37,638 nt of DNA from Sedimentisphaerales bacterium (GTDB lineage Bacteria; Planctomycetota; Phycisphaerae; Sedimentisphaerales; Anaerobacaceae), in assembly GCA_030611315.1 (NCBI GenBank), contig JAUWPZ010000019.1:1-37638 (forward strand), read 5' to 3'. Each line of letters begins with the position of its first letter. Position 1 is the first letter of the stretch. Positions 1 through 7,236 of this stretch are shown here, piece after piece. Under the pieces are notes generated by a model. The model saw only the letters and a list, made by a program, of their open reading frames with translations. It ran no database searches and was not told the DNA's origin. The translations under genes were made by a program, and so were the position numbers.

Positions 1-2
1 AG

Positions 3-176
3 GATAAACGACATAGTTACGTATTATATTACTTGGGCCAGACCTACGAAAAAATGGGCCAGTTGGCTCCCGCTATAGCGGTGTATCGGCAATTTATAAA
101 CACAGCCGACCCGACTGAGCCTCGTATAGAAGGTGTAAAGTCTAAGATTGAAGAATTGGGAGGATATAAAAAATGA
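3..176 (+). CDS. C-terminus of a TPR-repeat protein (partial)
   Basis: The frame is open from the window edge to a TGA at 174-176. It encodes about 57 residues containing LYYLGQTYEKMGQLAPAIAV followed by YRQFINTADP, the helix-turn-helix spacing of a tetratricopeptide repeat (Leu/Tyr/Gly/Ala/Tyr positions). TPR proteins are protein-interaction scaffolds; the partner here is unknown. The stop overlaps the next start in an ATGA arrangement, so the two genes are probably translationally coupled. The N-terminus lies outside the window. Confidence 0.6.
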   Translation, partial: DKRHSYVLYYLGQTYEKMGQLAPAIAVYRQFINTADPTEPRIEGVKSKIEELGGYKK

Positions 177-1057
177 AAATAAAATTTCTAATTGGCCTGC
201 CCTGTTTGTTATTATTCAGCCTCACCGTGCCGGTGATAGCGTGGGAATGCGATCCCCCGTGTGAGGGCTGCCGGAGTTGTGAGGCGGGGGTGTGCGTAGA
301 TGATCCCGATTTGTGTATTCCTTGCCAGAATTGTGAGGACGGCGAGTGCGTAGATGATGATGATGATGATTTGTGTTTTGGTTGCGAGCGTTGTTCATCC
401 AGCTATTGCATAGACGATGACACTAAGTGCCCTCCTGGCGGCCCTCCTGGTGAATGCTACGACTGTGATGACGGAACCTGCTATGATGATGACAGCAAAT
501 GCGACGCTGAAAATTGTGAGGAATGCGTAGGCGGCACATGCGTAAGCTCCTGTCCCAGCGGCGAGTGTTGTGATGACGGCACGTGCGTAAGTTCGTGTCC
601 CAGTGGCGAGTGCTGTGATGATGGCACGTGCGTAAGCTCGTGTCCCAGTGGTAAATGTTGCTCTGACGGGATGTGCGTAGATACATGTCCCAGTGGCCAG
701 TGCTGCGATGAAACCGAAGCCACATGTGTAAAAAAATGCGAAGATAACGCAGCTACCTGTGAATGGGATATGCCAGATGATTACTTAGTAAACTGTGAAA
801 ATTTTGATCCCACTGATAAGTCGTGCGAAGACATAGTATTAGGTCAGATTTGTAGTCATCGCATTGTATACCGCGTAGGAACTGCTAAATGTGCTGATTG
901 TGAACCAGATTGTGCTAAAAATAGAGTTGAAGCGTGTGCAGAAATTTATCCTATCAGATGCATGAATAAAAGAGTATTGCTGTTTCTTTATTGTGTGTGT
1001 CAGGATGAAGACGAGTTACCGCGCCATAGCGGTGATGCTTATGACTGTATAAATTAA
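173..1057 (+). CDS. Secreted cysteine-rich repeat protein
   Basis: The product has 294 residues. A signal peptide (MKIKFLIGLPCLLLFSLTVP, then VIA-W) is followed by a domain with Cys at roughly every fifth residue and acidic DDD linkers. The first part has loose modules of the type C-x2-C-x-G-x-C-V-D-D. Residues about 122-181 are four tandem 15-residue units of the type CVSSCPSGECCDDGT, encoded by 45-bp repeats. A less repetitive Cys-containing C-terminus follows. GGAGG at 160-164 precedes the ATG. The Cys spacing suggests a disulfide-rich extracellular protein with small knotted modules. Function is not recognisable. It follows the TPR gene with a 4-bp overlap and precedes another secreted protein by 33 bp, so the three probably form one transcript. 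Confidence 0.8.
   Translation: MKIKFLIGLPCLLLFSLTVPVIAWECDPPCEGCRSCEAGVCVDDPDLCIPCQNCEDGECVDDDDDDLCFGCERCSSSYCIDDDTKCPPGGPPGECYDCDDGTCYDDDSKCDAENCEECVGGTCVSSCPSGECCDDGTCVSSCPSGECCDDGTCVSSCPSGKCCSDGMCVDTCPSGQCCDETEATCVKKCEDNAATCEWDMPDDYLVNCENFDPTDKSCEDIVLGQICSHRIVYRVGTAKCADCEPDCAKNRVEACAEIYPIRCMNKRVLLFLYCVCQDEDELPRHSGDAYDCIN
536..715 (+). repeat. Four tandem 45-bp units inside the Cys-rich gene
   Basis: Units start at 536, 581, 626 and 671. The first two are nearly identical, and the third and fourth diverge in their second halves. Each encodes one 15-residue Cys module. The unit is a multiple of three, so copies can be gained or lost without a frameshift. Confidence 0.85.
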
Positions 1058-1090
1058 ATGAGACTTTGTTAATAATGGGAGTATAAAATT

Positions 1091-2197
1091 ATGATTAATC
1101 TGAAGTTACAATACATTGTATATTTGGCTTTTCTCATTATTTTGAATGTTGTTCAAGCTGAACAGACAAAATTAACTTTGTCAGTTGAAGAGCTCAAATA
1201 TCTGGCTACTGAAATTAAAGCTGCTGAAAAAAGGCTGCACAATATAAAGATCGAGTCAGAGGCATGGGTGGAAGAGAAAGCTGACTTATCCGACCCATGT
1301 GAACCCTGGCAGCGAACCCCGATTTACATCTCGTCCACCGCTTGGTTCACAGGGAATTGGTCATATCAAAGGTGGAATTCTCAGCGAAGAATGTTTGAAA
1401 GCCACATTGAAGGCAAGGCAAGAGTGGACTTCCATAAGGAGGTTCTTGAATGGGAAAATGGTGCAGCACCATACTTAGAGAGTAATTATTCTGTAAGTTT
1501 TGATGGTCAATACGGAAGATATATCAGAAATTCGACGTCATATGGTGGAAAAGTATTTCATATTAATAAGTGGCGTGTTTTACCAGATGTTCCACATCAA
1601 TTAAGGAGTAAATCGTATCAGAGAGTGGTAGGCATAAAAGCTTTTTTGAATTTCCACTTTAGAAGCGAAGAAGAAAAATTTTCTAGTCTGTTTCAATATG
1701 TTGCAGACCCCAATTACGCTCTTAAAAATGGTGAGGCAGACCCCAATTTTGCTGTTAAAAACACCGAATTAGAGGTTACTTTCCAAAAGATTAGAGGTGT
1801 AGAATGCATAAATATATCCTTGAAGGGAAAAAGATATCGAGAAAGCTGGTGGCTTGATCCAAATCGCGATTTTGCATTATTGAAACATGAAAACACAAGA
1901 AATGATAAAGACGGAAGCGAAGTGCTTGTCGATTCAATAGACGTAAGAAAATTAAATAAAGTAGCTGAAAATATATGGTGTCCAGTAGAAGTTTATTTTG
2001 TAACCGCTCCTTTTGGAATTGGAAATTCTTGGAAACGTACTGTTTATCGTGCGATTAACGTTGTTGCAAATGACCCCAACTTTTCTGATAGTATTTTCAC
2101 GGTGCCTATCCCGGAGGGATATTCTGTAGATGGAACAGAATACAAAACAGTATACACAGGAGGTAAAACCGAGAGTTGCGGACTGCCGGATAAATAG
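1091..2197 (+). CDS. Secreted protein of unknown function (possibly LolA-like fold)
   Basis: The product has 368 residues. A signal peptide (VYLAFLIILNVVQA-E) is followed by a short charged helix (about residues 28-60) and a long beta-rich region with many aromatic residues. The end (FTVPIPEGYSV) resembles the closing strand of the outer-membrane-lipoprotein-sorting-like proteins common in Planctomycetota; this assignment is tentative. A short internal duplication, ADPNYALKNGE then ADPNFAVKNTE, is visible near residues 206-227. GGGAG lies just upstream of the ATG. It is probably cotranscribed with the Cys-rich gene. The substrate or role cannot be given. Confidence 0.65.
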   Translation: MINLKLQYIVYLAFLIILNVVQAEQTKLTLSVEELKYLATEIKAAEKRLHNIKIESEAWVEEKADLSDPCEPWQRTPIYISSTAWFTGNWSYQRWNSQRRMFESHIEGKARVDFHKEVLEWENGAAPYLESNYSVSFDGQYGRYIRNSTSYGGKVFHINKWRVLPDVPHQLRSKSYQRVVGIKAFLNFHFRSEEEKFSSLFQYVADPNYALKNGEADPNFAVKNTELEVTFQKIRGVECINISLKGKRYRESWWLDPNRDFALLKHENTRNDKDGSEVLVDSIDVRKLNKVAENIWCPVEVYFVTAPFGIGNSWKRTVYRAINVVANDPNFSDSIFTVPIPEGYSVDGTEYKTVYTGGKTESCGLPDK

Positions 2198-2215
2198 AAG
2201 CGGCAAATCCAATGA

Positions 2216-2407
2216 TACATAAATGCCCGGCAGGACGAAGAAGGGCCTTTATATGTGGCTTTGAATGATACTGTTTCGCTGGAAGCGATACCTTATCCAG
2301 CGGGCGCGGAATTTCTAAGCGGAGAGCCACATTGGGCGGTCACAGAACAGCCGACAGGCGGGGCAAATAGGTTCATTCAAAGAATCCACTGCTACTCTGC
2401 GAAGTAG
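2216..2407 (+). pseudogene. Gene remnant without a start codon
   Basis: The frame is open from a TGA (2213-2215) to a TAG (2405-2407) and has no plausible start. The translation contains VSLEAIPYPAGAEFLSGEPHW, then AVTEQPTGGAN. This looks like a real beta-sandwich segment of the kind found in planctomycete secreted proteins, not random sequence. It sits just after the secreted protein gene and is probably a decayed third member of that cluster. Confidence 0.35.
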
Positions 2408-2413
2408 CTTCGC
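2399..2413. other. Small inverted repeat GCGAAG-TAG-CTTCGC
   Basis: A perfect 6-bp stem (2399-2404 with 2408-2413) is embedded in further GCTAC/GTAGC complementarity between 2391 and 2421. It could fold in RNA. No T-run follows, so a terminator call is weak. Confidence 0.3.
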
Positions 2414-2560
2414 TACGTAGCACAAGAGTCGTTTTCCATTCTGTTATAATGGGGGTAAAGCTGTACCAGCTCTTTGACAAGTTCAAATGGTTCGGCTCAG
2501 GCATCTCTTGATAGTTTAATTGCCGATTTTAACGACCATCCGCGTTTGCTCAAAGCGGTA

Positions 2561-2624
2561 CGAGGCCGATGCTTCGGACATTCTCGAAGTGTACACGGTC
2601 TGGCAGTTTTGGCTGTTTTGCTGG
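2561..2624 (+). pseudogene. Duplicated fragment of the downstream membrane-protein gene
   Basis: Bases 2561-2597 are identical to 2870-2906, and similarity continues to about 2622 (matching about 2931). The copied stretch encodes the ADASDILEVYT part of the gene at 2778. It is a dead partial copy in the 580-bp gap, evidence of local duplication and decay. The rest of the gap (2625-2777) shows nothing else recognisable. Confidence 0.75.
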
Positions 2625-2777
2625 TCAAATAGCCGTCAAAATGCCGATATTCGTAGAAGCGGTGTATTTTAGATTTACGACCAGGTACAAAAAGGTATCG
2701 ATATTCGACACTGTCGCACAGTTCAGCCGGAGCTGACTAAAATAGTCTGAAAAGTATCAGATTAAGGGAGATGTAAA

Positions 2778-3473
2778 ATGACAAAATGGGCGTTTGTTAC
2801 AGTACTGCTTTATATATCCCTGGTGGCGATTGTCTTTATGCCTTTGGTTGGGTGGGCAGCTTTTTACGGCGAGGCCGATGCTTCGGACATTCTCGAAGTG
2901 TACACGACCTGTTGGTTTTGGCTGTTTTGCGGGATTATAATGTTGATACAGGCATTGATGCTGTTGTTTCCGATAAAGACAGCTCCAGAGACGCCGAAGC
3001 CGCAGCAGCTGATTTGGGTCCCCGTAGTAACGGCGGCACTATTATTTTCCATCCTGGCTCTGGGCATAGTATGGTCGATACTCATGGCAATTTGGGGCGA
3101 TGATATTATCGGGGAACCTTTCCACTGGGCCCCCTGTGCCAGTTTCGCATTTGTGATATTCTGCTGGATTGCCTGGCTGCTTGTCTTTTACCGGTTTTAC
3201 AGGGGTATTGAGGCCAAGACTTTGTTCCGGCGTATTACGACCTGGCTTATTCGCGGCAGCATTGTCGAACTGCTGGTGGCGGTGCCGAGTCATATCATTG
3301 TCAGACGCAGAAATGAATGCTCTGCACCGGGATTCACTTACTTCGGCATAGCAGCGGGTCTGGTGATTATGGCGCTGGCCTTCGGGCCGGGATTATTCTT
3401 TTTGTTCCGTGAACGGTTCGAGAAAATGAAACCAAGAAGCAAACGCAACAATCACCCCGCTGCCAATCAATAA
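2778..3473 (+). CDS. Multi-pass membrane protein of unknown function
   Basis: The product has 231 residues, with about five or six hydrophobic segments: residues 5-27, 43-66, 79-104, 117-138, 155-172 and 183-207. A basic C-terminal tail (KMKPRSKRNNH) is probably cytoplasmic. The start is supported by GGGAG about 8 nt before the ATG. There is no recognisable enzymatic motif. A broken copy of its 5' part lies upstream (2561-2624). The gap after it carries the aspS promoter, so it is probably monocistronic. Confidence 0.7.
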   Translation: MTKWAFVTVLLYISLVAIVFMPLVGWAAFYGEADASDILEVYTTCWFWLFCGIIMLIQALMLLFPIKTAPETPKPQQLIWVPVVTAALLFSILALGIVWSILMAIWGDDIIGEPFHWAPCASFAFVIFCWIAWLLVFYRFYRGIEAKTLFRRITTWLIRGSIVELLVAVPSHIIVRRRNECSAPGFTYFGIAAGLVIMALAFGPGLFFLFRERFEKMKPRSKRNNHPAANQ

Positions 3474-3548
3474 CCGCCGCCGCATCGCACACTCATTGCT
3501 CGCTCGCTGCTCAACCCGCCAAAAACCAAATTGTCAAAAAAGCTATTG

Positions 3549-3577
3549 TTGACGAAACAGCCGCTTTAGACTATTCT
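3549..3577 (+). promoter_or_regulatory. Sigma-70-type promoter for aspS
   Basis: The -35 is TTGACG at 3549-3554, the spacer is 17 bp and the -10 is TATTCT at 3572-3577. The predicted start near 3584 gives a leader of about 73 nt. A 6-bp inverted repeat (TCTACG/CGTAGA, about 3575-3596) overlaps the start point and could be an operator or a 5' hairpin. Confidence 0.5.
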
Positions 3578-3656
3578 ACGAGTAACGAACGTAGAGATTA
3601 TTTTCTCTAAACGTTATATCCTGACCGCTATCCGCTAATTTTAGAGGGATTTTGCG

Positions 3657-5471
3657 ATGCTCAAAAGAACACATAACTGTGGTCGGCTTCGCCTTGACGA
3701 TGCCGGCAAAAAGGTAACGCTTGCCGGATGGGTTCATTCCTATCGAGACCACGGTAATTTGGTATTCATCGACCTGCGCGACAGGGAAGGTCTGACACAA
3801 TTGGTTTTTGACCCTGAAACCCAGCCTGAGGTTCACAAGCTGGCAAGAACCGCCCGCTGCGAATGGGTAATAGCCGCTAACGGTACTGTTCAGCCGAGAA
3901 GCGAGGGCATGGAAAATCCCAAACTGCCGACAGGCCAAATTGAGGTCGCCGTCCGGCAGTTGGAAATTCTCAATGTCTCGAGCACTCCACCTTTTGAATT
4001 AGTTGACGCGGAAAAGACTTCCGAGGAGCTGCGTCTGGCCAACCGATATATCGACCTGCGCAGGCCCGAAATGCAGAACAAACTCCGCACACGTCATAAT
4101 GTTACCATGGTTACCAGAGATTATTTTGACAAATTGGGATTCCTGGAGATTGAGACGCCGATGCTGGCAAAAAGCACCCCCGAAGGTGCAAGAGATTTCC
4201 TCGTACCCAGCAGATTGCACCAGAACTGCTTCTATGCGTTGCCCCAGTCGCCGCAGCTCTTCAAGCAGATTCTGATGGTCAGCGGCATTGACAAATATTT
4301 CCAGATAGTGCGGTGTTTCCGCGATGAAGACCCGCGGGCCGACAGGCAGGCTGAATTCACGCAAATCGATGTCGAAATGAGCTTTGTCGATAGCAATGAC
4401 GTCATCGGCGTTCACGAAAATCTGGTGGCAAGAATCTGGAAGCACATCCTGGATGTGGATGTGGCGCTGCCGATGAGGCGATTGTCTTACAAGCAGGCAA
4501 TGGCTGACTACGGCACCGACAGGCCGGACTTACGCTTCGACATGAAGCTGAAAGATATCTCCGACATCGCAAAACAAAGCAGCTTCAAGGTCTTCACCTC
4601 GACCATCGAAAAAGGCGCAATTGTAAAAGGGCTGTGTGCTCCGGGAGGCGACAAATATTCCAGAAGCGATATCGAAAAGACCCTCACCGGCTTTGTCGCC
4701 GACTATGGAGCAAAAGGACTTGCCTGGTCCAGGGCAAAAACCGAGGACGGCAAGCTCACACTCCTCGGAGGCATCGCAAAATTCTTCGAACCCGAATCCC
4801 AGCGGCAGTTACTTGAACTCTTCGACGCGAAAAACGGCGACCTGCTCTTGTTCGTCGCGGATAACCAGGCCGCCGCCAACAAGGCCCTGGCTCCATTGCG
4901 ATGCAGACTTGCCCGCGAGTTGAACCTCTACGATGAAGCAGGCTTCGAGTTTGTCTGGGTCGTGGATTTTCCGCTGTTCGAGTGGAACGAAGACGAAAAG
5001 CGTTACGATTCGCTGCACCATCCGTTTACTTCTCCGGTCGAAGAGGATTTGGATAAGCTCGAAACCGAACCTGCCGGCATTTGTTCGCAGGCCTATGATA
5101 TAGTCGTCAACGGCTCTGAGATTGGCGGAGGCAGTATTCGTATTCACGACCCAAAAGTGCAGCGGAAGGTCTTCGACCTGCTCAATATATCAAAAGAGCA
5201 GGCACAGCAGCGATTTGGGTTCTTTTTGAGAGCTTTGGAATACGGCGCTCCTCCGCACGGCGGGATAGCGTTCGGACTCGACAGGATTGTTATGTTGCTT
5301 ACAGGAACGGATAATATTCGCGACGTCATCGCTTTCCCGAAAACTCAGCGGGGCCAGTGCCTCCTGACCAATGCACCAGGCGAAGTGGACCAGAAGCAGC
5401 TCGACGAACTGAATCTGCGAATGCAGAGGCACTCACACGTAATCGAGAAGAAAACCGAGGAGCAGGAATAA
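3657..5471 (+). CDS. aspS: Aspartyl-tRNA synthetase
   Basis: The 604-residue product has full bacterial AspRS length. It has an N-terminal OB-fold anticodon-binding domain (GWVHSYRDHGNLVFIDLRDR, residues 25-44), class II motif 2 (FRDEDPRADRQAEFTQIDVE), a GAD-type insertion (about 290-420) and motif 3 (GIAFGLDRIVML). It charges tRNA-Asp with aspartate in the cytoplasm. The His in GWVH of the anticodon-binding domain is a residue type associated with non-discriminating AspRS, which can also make Asp-tRNA-Asn. That would need GatCAB, which is not in this window, so the point is only suggestive. AGAGGG lies upstream of the ATG, and a good promoter sits about 80 bp before it. Confidence 0.97.
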   Translation: MLKRTHNCGRLRLDDAGKKVTLAGWVHSYRDHGNLVFIDLRDREGLTQLVFDPETQPEVHKLARTARCEWVIAANGTVQPRSEGMENPKLPTGQIEVAVRQLEILNVSSTPPFELVDAEKTSEELRLANRYIDLRRPEMQNKLRTRHNVTMVTRDYFDKLGFLEIETPMLAKSTPEGARDFLVPSRLHQNCFYALPQSPQLFKQILMVSGIDKYFQIVRCFRDEDPRADRQAEFTQIDVEMSFVDSNDVIGVHENLVARIWKHILDVDVALPMRRLSYKQAMADYGTDRPDLRFDMKLKDISDIAKQSSFKVFTSTIEKGAIVKGLCAPGGDKYSRSDIEKTLTGFVADYGAKGLAWSRAKTEDGKLTLLGGIAKFFEPESQRQLLELFDAKNGDLLLFVADNQAAANKALAPLRCRLARELNLYDEAGFEFVWVVDFPLFEWNEDEKRYDSLHHPFTSPVEEDLDKLETEPAGICSQAYDIVVNGSEIGGGSIRIHDPKVQRKVFDLLNISKEQAQQRFGFFLRALEYGAPPHGGIAFGLDRIVMLLTGTDNIRDVIAFPKTQRGQCLLTNAPGEVDQKQLDELNLRMQRHSHVIEKKTEEQE

Positions 5472-5521
5472 TAGCCGTACCCGGCGCCGCTGTTACTTTT
5501 CTATCACGAAAGCTTTAGTTT

Positions 5522-7141
5522 ATGCGGATAAAGTTAAACCACATTTTGCAAAAGATTCTGAAGCTTTTGCGGTTATGGCCGTTATCGCTGGCGGAAAAGT
5601 GCAGGCTCGCCTTTGGGACGGCGGTGCTCTTTATATTAGCCCTCGTGCTGCTTATGTCGTATGTCTGGATGGGCCAGTTGACAGAAATTGCTTGCCTGGA
5701 TGCCGGGCGAGCTAAAACCCAGACCTTGTTGCGAAGCCACTTCCAGGTGATAAAACCCGGCGAAGCGGCCCTTCCGGCTCTGAGCGAGACAGGGACCGTA
5801 CTGGATGTGAACAATCTCGAAATACGCTGGATTCGATTCACAAACGAAGCAGAGCTGTCGCAGTTGACCAAAGAGCAGAGAGATATGCTTAAGTCTCTAA
5901 AAACCGATGAGGCCAATGAAAACATCTCGATGACCAAATACAAAGGCGACATCCGGGTCAATTACGTGCGTATCTTCAAGGCAACGGAAGATTGCAGAAG
6001 TTGCCATGACTCGCAGGGCACTGCAGGCGCATTTTCACCTAATGAGTTGATAGGGGCCGTGGTCATTCAGTCCAGCGGCCTCGGCAGCGAAATCAGAAAA
6101 ACGAAATTTATGAATCTCCTCTTCATTTTCGTTGCAGGGCTCATTGGCGGTACCGGCGCCGTCGTTGCCTTTTACTTGATTACACAGCGGGTCATCCTCA
6201 GGCCCATCCGGCAGTTGCGGGCGCTTGTGAACAACGTCGCGGAGGGAAATCTCGATGTAAGAAGCTCAATAGCCACGCAGGACGAATATGAAAAGCTGGC
6301 CACGGCATTTAACCACATGCTCGACGGACTCCAGGCATCGCAGGAAAAACTAAGGCAGGCCAATATTCAACTCGATGACAAAATTGTAGAACTCTCCGAG
6401 CGAAATATAGAGCTGTTCAAGGCCAACAAACTAAAGGGTGAATTTCTGGCCAATATCTCCCACGAGTTCAGAACGCCCCTCAATGCGATACTGGGATTTG
6501 CCCAGGTCCTGCGGGAAAAGCCAAATACACTGAAAAAGGATAAGGCACAGCGATATGCTGAAAATATTATCACCAGCGGAAACAGACTCCTAAATATGAT
6601 AAACGACCTGCTGGACCTGGCCAAGACACAGGCCGGAAAAATGGAATTGCACATAGAACAAGCCCCTGTATCGCAGCTATGCAAAGGACTTCTGGCATCG
6701 TTCTCTTTGCTGACAAAGGAAAAGAAAATCAAAGTCAAAATGCAGATTGCTCCTGATTTGCCGATTCTTTCAACGGATATAGGTAAGGTCCAGCAAATAC
6801 TGTACAATTTCCTGAGCAATGCCGTAAAATTCACACCGCAGCGGGGAAGAATCGAAATTGCAGCCAAAATGATTGACGAAAAGACGATTAGATTTGCCGT
6901 AACAGATACCGGCTGCGGTATCGCCGAATCCGACAAAAAAAAGATTTTTGAGAAATTCCGGCAGGCTGATGGCTCCATAACACGCGAATCGACCGGCAGC
7001 GGCCTGGGACTGACTATCAGCAGCGAATTGGCGGCTATGCTTGCAGGAACCATCGATATGGAAAGCGAACTCGACAAGGGCTCAACCTTCTGGCTTGATA
7101 TCCCCGTTACACTGACCACAGAACAAGACAAAACCAAATAA
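5522..7141 (+). CDS. Membrane sensor histidine kinase with periplasmic heme-type motif
   Basis: The product has 539 residues. TM1 is about residues 33-51 and TM2 about 197-220. The extracytoplasmic segment between them carries C158-R-S-C161-H162, a c-type heme attachment motif, in a context resembling the DUF3365 (Tll0287-like) sensor domain. A HAMP domain (about 222-275), a coiled coil (275-308), HisKA with phospho-accepting H314 in SHEFRTPLN, and a HATPase_c domain (N box NFLSNAVKFTP, DTGCGIA, GSGLGLTIS) follow. It probably autophosphorylates in response to a redox or ligand signal at the heme. No response regulator is adjacent, so its partner is elsewhere. No clear Shine-Dalgarno precedes the ATG. 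The gap to aspS is 50 bp, so cotranscription is possible. Confidence 0.9.
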   Translation: MRIKLNHILQKILKLLRLWPLSLAEKCRLAFGTAVLFILALVLLMSYVWMGQLTEIACLDAGRAKTQTLLRSHFQVIKPGEAALPALSETGTVLDVNNLEIRWIRFTNEAELSQLTKEQRDMLKSLKTDEANENISMTKYKGDIRVNYVRIFKATEDCRSCHDSQGTAGAFSPNELIGAVVIQSSGLGSEIRKTKFMNLLFIFVAGLIGGTGAVVAFYLITQRVILRPIRQLRALVNNVAEGNLDVRSSIATQDEYEKLATAFNHMLDGLQASQEKLRQANIQLDDKIVELSERNIELFKANKLKGEFLANISHEFRTPLNAILGFAQVLREKPNTLKKDKAQRYAENIITSGNRLLNMINDLLDLAKTQAGKMELHIEQAPVSQLCKGLLASFSLLTKEKKIKVKMQIAPDLPILSTDIGKVQQILYNFLSNAVKFTPQRGRIEIAAKMIDEKTIRFAVTDTGCGIAESDKKKIFEKFRQADGSITRESTGSGLGLTISSELAAMLAGTIDMESELDKGSTFWLDIPVTLTTEQDKTK

Positions 7142-7236
7142 GCAAGTCGGTGCGGTCCACCGGTTGCGATTTCTCACGTTTTTCATTACACTACTATTGA
7201 ACAAACGAATTGTGGCTTAACCGTAAGGAGATAATT

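Noticed and set aside
423-725. Long antisense frames opposite the Cys-rich gene
   Set aside because: They mirror the 45-bp repeats in other frames, have odd His/Arg-rich composition, no Shine-Dalgarno and no recognisable domain.
6367-7137. 256-codon antisense frame inside the histidine kinase gene
   Set aside because: The sense strand encodes an intact HisKA/HATPase domain. The antisense frame is Ser/Leu-rich with no domain or start signal.
7210-7236. Upstream TTG start for the S9 peptidase
   Set aside because: An AAGGAG lies between the TTG and the ATG at 7237, and the signal peptide starts at the latter.
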